Assembly (NCBI GenBank): GCA_910584115.1
Contig: CAJTYN010000163.1
Coordinates: 1 to 6,820, forward strand
Length of the DNA: 6,820 nucleotides
From: an uncultured Lachnospiraceae bacterium
GTDB lineage: Bacteria > Bacillota > Clostridia > Lachnospirales > Lachnospiraceae
Direction of reading: 5' to 3'
Below the pieces are notes generated by a model. The model was not told the origin of the DNA. It worked only from the letters and a program-made list of their open reading frames with translations, and searched no databases. Below, one piece after another: positions 1-6,413 of this stretch; positions within the stretch are counted from its first letter, which is position 1; each line of letters begins with the position of its first letter. Position numbers and translations under genes: made by a program.

Positions 1-3000
1 CGATCTCGTTGGTGTGGTGCGGGAAGACGAGGTCCTTGCCGCCCGTGTGGAGGTATATGGCGAAGAAAGGGCGGCAAAGCGTCCGGTCACGCTGATGGAT
101 ATTGCGACCGCGGGCGCGAAAGTGCTCAAAAAACGCGGCTACCTGAAGAATCTTGACGAAAGCGAAGAAATCAACGCCTGCTCGATCAAGGTCAAAGCGC
201 TGATCGACGGCAAATATGAGGACTGGCTGCTGCTGTTCAAAAATGAGACGCACAACCACCCGACCGAGATCGAACCGTTCGGCGGCGCGGCTACCTGTCT
301 GGGCGGCGCGATCCGCGATCCTTTATCCGGGCGGACTTACGTATACCAGGCCATGCGCGTGACCGGGGCCGCGGACCCCACCGTCTCCGTCAGAGATACG
401 TTAAAAGGAAAACTGCCCCAGAAGAAGCTGGTGCGGGGCGCCGCCTCCGGCTACAGCTCCTACGGTAACCAGATCGGGCTGGCCACAGGCTATGTCAAAG
501 AGATCTACCATCCGGATTACGTGGCAAAACGTATGGAGATCGGAGCCGTCTTAGGAGCCGCACCACGCCGGGGCGTTATCCGTGAGACGCCGGCTCCCGG
601 GGATGTGATCATCCTCCTGGGCGGACGGACGGGACGGGACGGCTGCGGGGGCGCCACGGGATCGTCCAAAGTCCACACCGAAGCGTCCATCGAGACTTGC
701 GGCGCCGAGGTACAGAAAGGGAACGCCCCCACGGAGCGGAAGATCCAGCGCATGTTCCGCAGGGAAGAAGTCAGCCGGATCATCAAGCGGTGCAACGATT
801 TCGGCGCGGGCGGTGTATCCGTAGCCATCGGCGAGCTGGCGGAGGGTCTGCGCGTAAACTTAGACCTGGTGCCGAAAAAATATGCGGGGCTTGACGGCAC
901 CGAGATCGCCATCTCCGAATCCCAGGAGCGGATGGCCGTGGTGGTGGATCCTAAAGATGCGGACACCTTCCTTAAATATGCCAAAGAAGAGAACCTGGAG
1001 GCGGTCTGCGTGGCCGAGGTCACCGAAGAACCCCGTCTCGTGCTCTCCTGGAGAGGCCAGAAGATCGTTGATATCTCCAGGGCATTCCTGGACACCAATG
1101 GCGCCCACCAGGAGGCGAGAGTGTCTGTGGACATCCCCGATCAACAGGGAGATCCGCTGGCCGTAAGAGAAGACGTTCCGGATGTGCGGAAAAAATGGCT
1201 GGACGTCCTCGCAGACCTCAACGAGTGTTCCCAAAAGGGCCTGGTGGAGATGTTCGACGGTTCCATCGGCGCCGCTTCCGTATTCATGCCCTACGGCGGG
1301 AAATACCAGCTGACGGAGACACAGGCCATGGTGGCGAAAGTCCCCGTCTCTCAGGGCAATACGGAGACGGTGACCATGATGAGTTATGGATTTGACCCCT
1401 ACCTCTCCAGCTGGAGTCCCTACCACGGGGCCGTCTATGCCGTGGTGGAGTCCGTGGCCAGGATCGTGGCGGCGGGCGGAGACTACCGGAAGATCCGTTT
1501 CACATTCCAGGAATATTTCCGCCGCATGACCGAAGATCCCCATCGCTGGAGCCAGCCCTTTGTGGCCCTGCTTGGGGCGTATGCGGCGCAGTTGGGCTTC
1601 GGGCTTCCCTCCATCGGGGGCAAAGACAGCATGTCCGGCACATTTAACCAGATCGATGTGCCGCCCACGCTCGTCTCCTTCGCCGTGGACGTAGCGAAAC
1701 AAAAAGATGTGGTCACGCCGGAACTGAAACGTCCCGGAAACCGCTTAGTCTGGCTGCGGATGCCAAAAGCCGACTATGACCTGCCCGACTATGCCGCTCT
1801 GATGGAACAGTATGACAAGCTGCATCAGGATATGCAGGCGGGCCGGGTTGTATCGGCCTACGCGCTGGGCAGGCACGGCATCGCTCCGGCCGTGAGCAAG
1901 ATGGCCTTCGGGAACGGGCTGGGCGTTAAGATCGAACACTCCGTGGATCCCAGGGATCTGTTCATACCGGGATTCGGCGACCTCCTCTGTGAAGTGGCGG
2001 AGGGCAAGGTCGGCGAGCTTGCCATGACTTATACAGAAGTCGGCGAGGTGACCGACACGGGCGCGATTGAGTACAGGGATATGCGGATACCGCTGGATGA
2101 GGCCCTGGACGCGTGGAAAGGGACATTGGAGAAAGTCTTCAGGACCCGCTCCGGTGAGAGTCAGGAGGGACCCGTATCCGTCCAGACGGCAGCCGCCGGG
2201 GAGACATCCGAGGGCATCTCTGAAAATGGACGGTACGAAAATGGCTTATATCACGGGGCAAACGTCCATGTATGCACCCATAAGATCGGGCAGCCCACCG
2301 TATTCATCCCCATCTTCCCGGGGACGAACTGCGAATACGACAGCACCCGGGCATTTACCCGGGCCGGGGCAAAGGTCATCACACGGGTGTTCAAGAACCT
2401 GACGCCGGAGGACATCCGGGATTCCGTAGCGGAATTTGAACAGGCGATCGGACAGGCACAGATGATCATGTTCCCGGGGGGTTTCTCCGCAGGGGACGAA
2501 CCGGACGGATCCGCCAAATTCTTCGCCACGGCGTTCCAGAATGAGAAGATCCGTGAAGCCGTCCAAAAGCTCCTGGATGAGCGGGACGGGCTGGCCCTGG
2601 GGATCTGCAACGGCTTCCAGGCGCTGATCAAACTGGGGCTGGTCCCCCACGGGAAGATCACAGGCCAGACAGAAGACTCGCCCACACTGACCTACAACAC
2701 CATCGGCCGTCATATCTCCAAGATGGTCTACACGAAAGTGGTGACGGACAAGTCCCCCTGGCTGGCCCAGGCAGAGTTGGGCGGCGTCTACTGCAACCCG
2801 GCTTCCCACGGGGAAGGCCGTTTCGTGGCGGATCCAGAGTGGATCAAAAAGCTCTTCCTAAACGGCCAGGTGGCGACCCAATACTGCAGCCCGGACGGAG
2901 ATGTATCCATGGATGAAGAATGGAACGTGAACGGATCCTATCACGCCATCGAGGGGATCCTAAGCCCCGACGGACGGGTGCTGGGTAAGATGGCCCACAG

Positions 3001-3088
3001 CGAACGCCGGGACGATGGCGTGGCCGTCAATATCTATGGGGAACAGGATATGAGGATCTTTGAGTCTGGTGTAGCTTATTTTCAGTAA
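1..3088 (+). CDS. purL: Phosphoribosylformylglycinamidine synthase, fused synthetase-glutaminase form, 5' partial
   Basis: This cytoplasmic enzyme converts FGAR, glutamine and ATP to FGAM, the fourth step of de novo purine synthesis. The reading frame is open to the left edge, so the true start and roughly the first 200 residues are missing; the GTG at 14 is only an internal valine codon. Numbering from that codon, the first synthetase half has ETHNHP (78-83, nucleotide and metal site region), the glycine-rich GGRTGRDG stretch (203-219) and NDFGAGG (from 261). The second half has GGKDSM (535-540). After a polar linker (about 710-756) comes the class I glutaminase domain: PGTNCEYD (from 769), FPGGFSAGD, the nucleophile Cys865 in GICNGFQ, and His932/Glu934 in NPASHGEGRF completing the triad. 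It ends with TAA. Many Gram-positive bacteria make separate PurS, PurQ and PurL; this single chain matches the long form of Clostridia and streptococci (usually about 1240 residues). No frameshift or lost catalytic residue is visible. Confidence 0.97.
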   Translation, partial: DLVGVVREDEVLAARVEVYGEERAAKRPVTLMDIATAGAKVLKKRGYLKNLDESEEINACSIKVKALIDGKYEDWLLLFKNETHNHPTEIEPFGGAATCLGGAIRDPLSGRTYVYQAMRVTGAADPTVSVRDTLKGKLPQKKLVRGAASGYSSYGNQIGLATGYVKEIYHPDYVAKRMEIGAVLGAAPRRGVIRETPAPGDVIILLGGRTGRDGCGGATGSSKVHTEASIETCGAEVQKGNAPTERKIQRMFRREEVSRIIKRCNDFGAGGVSVAIGELAEGLRVNLDLVPKKYAGLDGTEIAISESQERMAVVVDPKDADTFLKYAKEENLEAVCVAEVTEEPRLVLSWRGQKIVDISRAFLDTNGAHQEARVSVDIPDQQGDPLAVREDVPDVRKKWLDVLADLNECSQKGLVEMFDGSIGAASVFMPYGGKYQLTETQAMVAKVPVSQGNTETVTMMSYGFDPYLSSWSPYHGAVYAVVESVARIVAAGGDYRKIRFTFQEYFRRMTEDPHRWSQPFVALLGAYAAQLGFGLPSIGGKDSMSGTFNQIDVPPTLVSFAVDVAKQKDVVTPELKRPGNRLVWLRMPKADYDLPDYAALMEQYDKLHQDMQAGRVVSAYALGRHGIAPAVSKMAFGNGLGVKIEHSVDPRDLFIPGFGDLLCEVAEGKVGELAMTYTEVGEVTDTGAIEYRDMRIPLDEALDAWKGTLEKVFRTRSGESQEGPVSVQTAAAGETSEGISENGRYENGLYHGANVHVCTHKIGQPTVFIPIFPGTNCEYDSTRAFTRAGAKVITRVFKNLTPEDIRDSVAEFEQAIGQAQMIMFPGGFSAGDEPDGSAKFFATAFQNEKIREAVQKLLDERDGLALGICNGFQALIKLGLVPHGKITGQTEDSPTLTYNTIGRHISKMVYTKVVTDKSPWLAQAELGGVYCNPASHGEGRFVADPEWIKKLFLNGQVATQYCSPDGDVSMDEEWNVNGSYHAIEGILSPDGRVLGKMAHSERRDDGVAVNIYGEQDMRIFESGVAYFQ

Positions 3089-3120
3089 GATCGTATACTG
3101 CGGTAAAAATCTTGGAAAGA

Positions 3121-3130
3121 GAGGAGGAGG
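3121..3130 (+). promoter_or_regulatory. Strong ribosome binding site of the 63-residue gene
   Basis: The purine run GAGGAGGAGG ends four bases before the ATG at 3135. An AGGAGG match at 3122-3127 lies seven bases from the start, which is ideal spacing. Such a site is unlikely by chance and is the main reason for accepting the short gene. A lone TATACT hexamer at 3094-3099 has no convincing -35 partner, so a separate promoter is not claimed. Confidence 0.8.
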
Positions 3131-3134
3131 TCAT

Positions 3135-3326
3135 ATGCCGAGTGCTCTTGAGATCACAAAAACAGCCATGGACGAATTTGAAAACATCCAAAGATACATG
3201 GTGTTAGCAAAAAAAGAAAATGCAACGGAAACGTATGCGGAGTTGAAGAGGCGATATCTTTATCTAAAAGCATTATTAAATGTTTCCGGCGTGAACCTTT
3301 CAGTGATCGATGAGATAAAAGAATGA
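3135..3326 (+). CDS. Small hypothetical protein (63 aa) downstream of purL
   Basis: I do not recognise a named family. The 63-residue product begins MPSALEITKTAMDEF and ends SVIDEIKE. It is charged, has no cysteine, no signal peptide and no hydrophobic membrane segment, and reads as two amphipathic helices: about residues 5-29, and about 32-50 with the motif ELKRRYLYLKALLN, followed by a short VSGVNLSVIDEI tail. It is therefore probably a small cytoplasmic protein, perhaps acting by protein or nucleic-acid contact (inference). Reality is supported by the strong ribosome site at 3121-3130, the 46-base gap after the purL stop, and the hairpin terminator directly after its TGA. It is probably co-transcribed with purL. 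Its codons are richer in A and T than those of purL. A role in purine synthesis is not implied by position alone. Confidence 0.8.
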   Translation: MPSALEITKTAMDEFENIQRYMVLAKKENATETYAELKRRYLYLKALLNVSGVNLSVIDEIKE

Positions 3327-3339
3327 TGGATATCTGATA

Positions 3340-3381
3340 AAACAGGGCCATTACCGGTGTTCATCGGCAATGGCCCTGTTT
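3340..3381. terminator. Bidirectional intrinsic terminator between convergent genes
   Basis: A 13-bp perfect stem pairs 3340-3352 (AAACAGGGCCATT) with 3369-3381 (AATGGCCCTGTTT). Three further pairs (CCG 3354-3356 with CGG 3365-3367) lie above one mismatch and close an eight-base loop. On the plus strand the stem ends in TTT followed by ACTTTC; on the minus strand it runs into TTTTATC. It lies 13 bases after the stop of the 63-residue gene and 15 bases after the stop of the symporter gene, so it can end transcription from both sides. Confidence 0.85.
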
Positions 3382-3396
3382 ACTTTCAGTATGTGC

Positions 3397-4779
3397 TCAT
3401 TTTCGTTTCGCTTCATAGTCCCGGAGGGCATCGAGCGCCTGGCCAGACAGCGGAAATAATGCGATCATATTGAATATGGTCATCAGTCCGATCCCCACAT
3501 CGCCCAGATCCCAGACAAAGGTGTAGGCGGCCAGCCCGCCGATGAAGAGCATGACAAGGGCGAGGATCTTGTACAGCGTCTGGGAGAGCCAGTTATCTCC
3601 GAAGAGATAAGCAACGTTCGATCTGGCATAGAACAGGATCCCGATAAAGGTGGAAAAACTGAACATCCACAGGATCACGGCGATGAAGATCACGCCCAGA
3701 TCGCCCAGATGATGATGCATCGCCGCCTGCAGAAGATCCATCCCGGCCAGGTCTTTTGTGAGTTCTGTCGGTGTCAGGAGCATGATCATGGCGGAGCAGC
3801 TGCAGATGACGAGCGTATCGATGAACACGCCCAATGCCTGCAGCAGACCTTCCTTTGCCGGATGGCTGATATCGGCTGCCGCCGCCGCGCAGGGAGCGGA
3901 CCCGGAACCGGCTTCGTTGGAAAAAAGACCGCGTTTTGCGCCGTTCATGATCACGGCGCCGAAACCGCCCGCGGCCACCTGGCGCAGCCCGAAAGCTTCT
4001 GCGAAGATCCGTTCAAAGACGGCCGGGAGCTGGCCGGCATTTTTTATGATGATCAGGACCGTGAACAAAAAATACAAGCCAGCCATGACCGGCACGAGGA
4101 TATCCAGTACCTTTACCGTAGCGTTTTTGCGCAGGACGATCACAGCCGCGACAAGGACGAGGAGGATCGTCGTATAGAGCGGCGGGATATGGAAGGCATT
4201 TGTAAAGGCGGAGGAAACGGAATTCCCGATCACCTGACTGATCCCGCACCAGCAGATCAGACCGGAGAGCGCAAATAATACGGCGATGACAGAATGTTTC
4301 CGACCGCTGTCCTTTTTGACAAAAAGGTGATGGATATAATAGGCGGGGCCGCCGCGGTATCCGCCGTAGAGCGGGTCTTTTTCTTTATGGAGCTGGGCGA
4401 GGGTGGCTTCGATGAACGCGGTGGAAGAGCAGAGCAGGGCCATGATCCACATCCAGAAGACAGCGCCCGCGCCGCCGGCAGAGATGGCCGCGACGACACC
4501 CACCAGATTGCCCATGCCGACCCGGGTCGCTGTCGAGATGATCAGCGCCTGTATCCCGGAGATGGAATCTCTTGAGGAGCCGGTCTTTTTTTCCACGGCG
4601 ATACGGAGCATTTCCGGCAAGGAGCGGAACGGGAGAAATCGTGTGCGGATCGTGAAAAAGATCCCGGAGGGGATCAGGATCAGGACCAGGAGGGAGAGTC
4701 CCAGGGAACTCCCGCCCGGAAGCGGGATCGTGATCAGGTCGCCCCATAATATCTGATAGATGGCGTTGAAGACAGTCAT
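3397..4779 (-). CDS. Sodium:alanine/glycine symporter, AGCS family
   Basis: This inner-membrane protein would import alanine or glycine (in some members glutamine) with sodium ions. The 460-residue product is full length for the family (about 450-490) and strongly hydrophobic, consistent with about ten or eleven membrane helices. Diagnostic stretches are the N-terminal LWGDLITIPLPGG, TRVGMGNLVGVVAAI (85-99), GGAGAVFWMW (102-111), RGLFSNEAGSGSAP (283-296) and the GVFIDT helix (317-322). The last position of the classical family signature after FWMW, normally Gly, is Cys117 here. I chose the ATG at 4779 because AGAGGT stands seven bases before it and the product then begins like family members. 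The in-frame ATG at 4848 has no ribosome site and lies inside the promoter. The gene is a single transcription unit, convergent with the purL unit. The exact substrate cannot be told from sequence, so no symbol is given. Confidence 0.93.
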   Translation of the reverse strand: MTVFNAIYQILWGDLITIPLPGGSSLGLSLLVLILIPSGIFFTIRTRFLPFRSLPEMLRIAVEKKTGSSRDSISGIQALIISTATRVGMGNLVGVVAAISAGGAGAVFWMWIMALLCSSTAFIEATLAQLHKEKDPLYGGYRGGPAYYIHHLFVKKDSGRKHSVIAVLFALSGLICWCGISQVIGNSVSSAFTNAFHIPPLYTTILLVLVAAVIVLRKNATVKVLDILVPVMAGLYFLFTVLIIIKNAGQLPAVFERIFAEAFGLRQVAAGGFGAVIMNGAKRGLFSNEAGSGSAPCAAAAADISHPAKEGLLQALGVFIDTLVICSCSAMIMLLTPTELTKDLAGMDLLQAAMHHHLGDLGVIFIAVILWMFSFSTFIGILFYARSNVAYLFGDNWLSQTLYKILALVMLFIGGLAAYTFVWDLGDVGIGLMTIFNMIALFPLSGQALDALRDYEAKRK

Positions 4780-4784
4780 TGTAA

Positions 4785-4795
4785 GATACCTCTCT
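4785..4795 (-). promoter_or_regulatory. Ribosome binding site deciding the symporter start
   Basis: The minus strand reads AAGAGAGGTATCTTAC before the ATG at 4779. AGAGGT sits about seven bases upstream of that ATG. No comparable purine run precedes the longer candidate start at 4848. Confidence 0.65.
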
Positions 4796-4826
4796 TTATC
4801 TTTTGGATGATATTTTTCTTTATCCC

Positions 4827-4855
4827 AGTATATACTAGAGGACGGCATCTGTAAA
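4827..4855 (-). promoter_or_regulatory. Sigma-A type promoter of the symporter gene
   Basis: Read on the minus strand, TTTACA (4855-4850) and TATACT (4832-4827) are separated by exactly 17 bases; each differs from consensus at one position. The sequence just upstream is very AT-rich, like an UP element. Initiation would fall near 4820, giving a leader of about 40 bases before the ATG at 4779, which is too short for a riboswitch. Confidence 0.75.
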
Positions 4856-4985
4856 GTTGATTTAATAATAGATGATCGAAAATAAAAAGTTTAAAATAAT
4901 AGCATATATTCCAGACATTTGGAAAAAGCAATAACATTTCACAAATATCTGGAATATCATGTTCTGATAAACTTTATAGTCATTT
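4856..4985. other. AT-rich intergenic spacer
   Basis: This stretch lies between the symporter promoter and the end of the HNH gene. It holds no convincing gene. The 60 bases from 4861 contain only 11 G or C (18%). Its one clear structure is the inverted repeat at 4906-4957. Confidence 0.8.
4906..4957 (-). terminator. Long inverted repeat after the HNH gene, candidate terminator
   Basis: Arms 4906-4921 (ATATTCCAGACATTTG) and 4942-4957 (CAAATATCTGGAATAT) pair at 15 of 16 positions around a 20-base loop. The single mismatch (C4916 with A4947) becomes a G-U pair in minus-strand RNA, so only the leftward transcript forms an unbroken 16-bp stem. It begins 28 bases after the HNH stop. The stem is AT-rich, and the U-rich stretch beyond it is interrupted and starts several bases away. 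It could therefore be a weak terminator, a 3'-end stabiliser, or a protein-binding palindrome. Confidence 0.45.
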
Positions 4986-5612
4986 TTATAGTACGTTGAA
5001 TTTTTTCATGGTTTCTTTTGTTATATCATACCATGATCTAATGACTTTTATTTCTGATAAGGTTTGGTCTTTTTCTACTATCTTTATAAATAAACTTGAT
5101 AGTCCATCCCAATCTTTAAGATCACCTTTATCTTTAAGTGTCCATCCGATCTGTTCTAAAGTGAAATTACTTTTAGCAGAATTATAGACCATAGATGTGG
5201 AGGCCCAGTTTTCAGGGGTATCCTTGCCGCCTAATGAAATTGGATAAATATGATCTAAAGTTGGATAATGATCCCAATATGCAATATGACATTCATCGAT
5301 CTTCCAGTTTGGTTGATATGGAAAAGCTTTTGGGATTTTTACAGACATTGTCCGTAACATTCCCGGATTGACGAGTTTTTTACCTGAATACCTATCTATA
5401 AAACCATCCCTAAAAAATTGTTCCATTAATTGTCTTGTGGTGGCTTTCCTGCTTTCGCGTTTTATAGGTATAAATGGATATTTTTTCTCAATTATGTATT
5501 CAGCTTCTTTTATTTTACCATCTGCTAGTGATCTAGCCGCATGGAATAGAGCATCGACTTCTTCTTTATCCTGCATATCATGAAGTGTATGAGAGCTGAT
5601 ATTTGGATCCAT
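4986..5612 (-). CDS. Stand-alone HNH-family endonuclease
   Basis: The 208-residue product carries an HNH (beta-beta-alpha metal) nuclease core near its centre. Asp120-His121 in LDHIYPISLGG are the metal and general-base positions; Asn135 follows in PENW, and Asn144/Lys147 lie in YNSAKSN. Before it stand FRDGFIDRYSGKKL (67-80) and PNWKIDECHIAYWDHYPT, after it GWTLKDKGDLKDWDG (156-170). From memory this arrangement matches a family of single-domain bacterial HNH proteins of unknown role. No CxxC zinc knuckle flanks the core, and there is no signal peptide or membrane segment, so it should be cytoplasmic. I chose the ATG at 5612 because AAGGAGG stands seven bases upstream. An in-frame ATG at 5708, overlapping the preceding stop as ATGA, would add 32 residues but has no ribosome site. 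It is last in a leftward cluster and AT-richer than the genes to its left. Target and function are unknown; it could act in defence, repair or as a remnant of a mobile element. Confidence 0.85.
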   Translation of the reverse strand: MDPNISSHTLHDMQDKEEVDALFHAARSLADGKIKEAEYIIEKKYPFIPIKRESRKATTRQLMEQFFRDGFIDRYSGKKLVNPGMLRTMSVKIPKAFPYQPNWKIDECHIAYWDHYPTLDHIYPISLGGKDTPENWASTSMVYNSAKSNFTLEQIGWTLKDKGDLKDWDGLSSLFIKIVEKDQTLSEIKVIRSWYDITKETMKKFNVL

Positions 5613-5619
5613 ACATAGT

Positions 5620-5626
5620 CCTCCTT
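5620..5626 (-). promoter_or_regulatory. Ribosome binding site deciding the HNH start
   Basis: AAGGAGG on the minus strand ends seven bases before the ATG at 5612. It is the strongest argument for the 208-residue form over the 240-residue form starting at 5708. Confidence 0.8.
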
Positions 5627-5704
5627 GAGTTTTAGTACTTAGATTTTGAAAAATATCTGCTGATGCCTTAATAGAAAAATAGAAGGAGCCGTCAGGGTCA
5701 TATC

Positions 5705-6373
5705 TCATTGTGCTAATATGTCATAAACAAGATCTGTGTCAGTGAATGTCATGAGGACCCTGTCATGGTCTTTGTCATCCAGGACATTAAAAGTCAGGGT
5801 CATATCGTGACCGGAGCTTTTTATACAGTCACATATGTAATCAGGTGTGTTCCCAGTATTATTTTTTAGCCAGACCCAGTTGTCATCATCAGCGCTGGCT
5901 CCTTCGCTCAATAGGAGATCGGCGGTCCTGGTGATACTTTCCCGCCAGACATTGATGGTCATGGAAGTCTCATCGTAGTCTAAAGTGTATCCGTCGTATT
6001 TTGTGTTTGAGACACCGGCCTCTACCTGGAAGAGTAGAGACTCCATGGGGATGACATCATCCATAAACTCACTCAGCGGTCGGTCTTCGGATATCTTACT
6101 TTCAAGCGTCTTATCTTCAGAGGAGATATCGTCCTCTTCAGGATCTATAAATATGAAGGCGATGACCAAAACAACAAAGAATGCGCCGACCAGACCCAGT
6201 ATGGTCTTCAGGCTGTTTCCTTTTTTCTTTTGTTTAGGCGGGGGACTTTTTATCGTATCAGCCTGCAGAGCGTCGGCTGCAAATATACTGCCGCATTTGT
6301 TGCACTGGGCATATTTTACGCCATTCATGACAAAGGGCTTAAGCTCCCCGTCACATTTTTTGGGACATTCCAT
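5705..6373 (-). CDS. Zinc-ribbon, single-pass membrane protein with extracytoplasmic domain
   Basis: The 222-residue product has three parts. Residues 1-31 form a short zinc ribbon with C3-x3-C7 and C24-x2-C27. A Lys-rich stretch (47-56, KQKKKGNSLK) precedes one membrane helix at about 57-76 (ILGLVGAFFVVLVIAFIFI), so by the positive-inside rule the ribbon faces the cytoplasm. An acidic linker (77-97) leads to an outer domain of about 120 residues with INVWRESITRTADLLL (140-155), a Cys181-x-Cys183 pair and a beta-rich end (MTLTFNVLDDKDHDRVLMTF). The C-terminal pattern resembles unnamed cell-surface domains of Lachnospiraceae as I remember them; I can give no family name. The start at 6373 is backed by AAGGAAG about seven bases upstream. 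It lies 40 bases after the upstream partial gene, and its TGA overlaps an ATG in frame with the HNH gene. A sensory or envelope role is possible, but function is unknown. Confidence 0.8.
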   Translation of the reverse strand: MECPKKCDGELKPFVMNGVKYAQCNKCGSIFAADALQADTIKSPPPKQKKKGNSLKTILGLVGAFFVVLVIAFIFIDPEEDDISSEDKTLESKISEDRPLSEFMDDVIPMESLLFQVEAGVSNTKYDGYTLDYDETSMTINVWRESITRTADLLLSEGASADDDNWVWLKNNTGNTPDYICDCIKSSGHDMTLTFNVLDDKDHDRVLMTFTDTDLVYDILAQ

Positions 6374-6377
6374 ATCT

Positions 6378-6388
6378 ATCTTCCTTTC
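6378..6388 (-). promoter_or_regulatory. Ribosome binding site of the zinc-ribbon membrane protein gene
   Basis: The minus strand reads GAGAAAGGAAGATAGAT immediately before the ATG at 6373. The AAGGAAG core is a good Shine-Dalgarno match at usable spacing, which fixes the start and confirms it as a separately initiated gene in the cluster. Confidence 0.65.
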
Positions 6389-6413
6389 TCATGATCGTAT
6401 CGTAATGCGGTGT

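Noticed and set aside
860..1702. 280-codon open frame on the minus strand inside purL
   Set aside because: It lies opposite a well-matched purL reading frame with intact catalytic motifs. Its product has no recognisable domain and is rich in His, Arg and Gly, as expected for the antisense of GC-rich coding DNA.
2246..2809. 187-codon minus-strand frame opposite the glutaminase domain
   Set aside because: It is a shadow of the glutaminase coding sequence; no motif or ribosome site supports it.
3709..4278. 189-codon plus-strand frame inside the symporter gene
   Set aside because: Its composition is low-quality (many His, Asp, Arg and Glu) and it lies antisense to a family-matched membrane protein.
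4777..4848. Glycine riboswitch or other leader upstream of the symporter
   Set aside because: The leader after the predicted transcription start is only about 40 bases and contains no tandem structured elements.
4849..4985. Insertion sequence or CRISPR array in the AT-rich spacer
   Set aside because: There are no regularly spaced direct repeats, no transposase fragment and no clear target duplication; only inverted repeats were found.
4986..5612. HNH protein as a contact-dependent or polymorphic toxin with an immunity gene
   Set aside because: There is no signal peptide, repeat region or trafficking domain, and no small acidic immunity-like gene follows it; the next gene on the left is the symporter.
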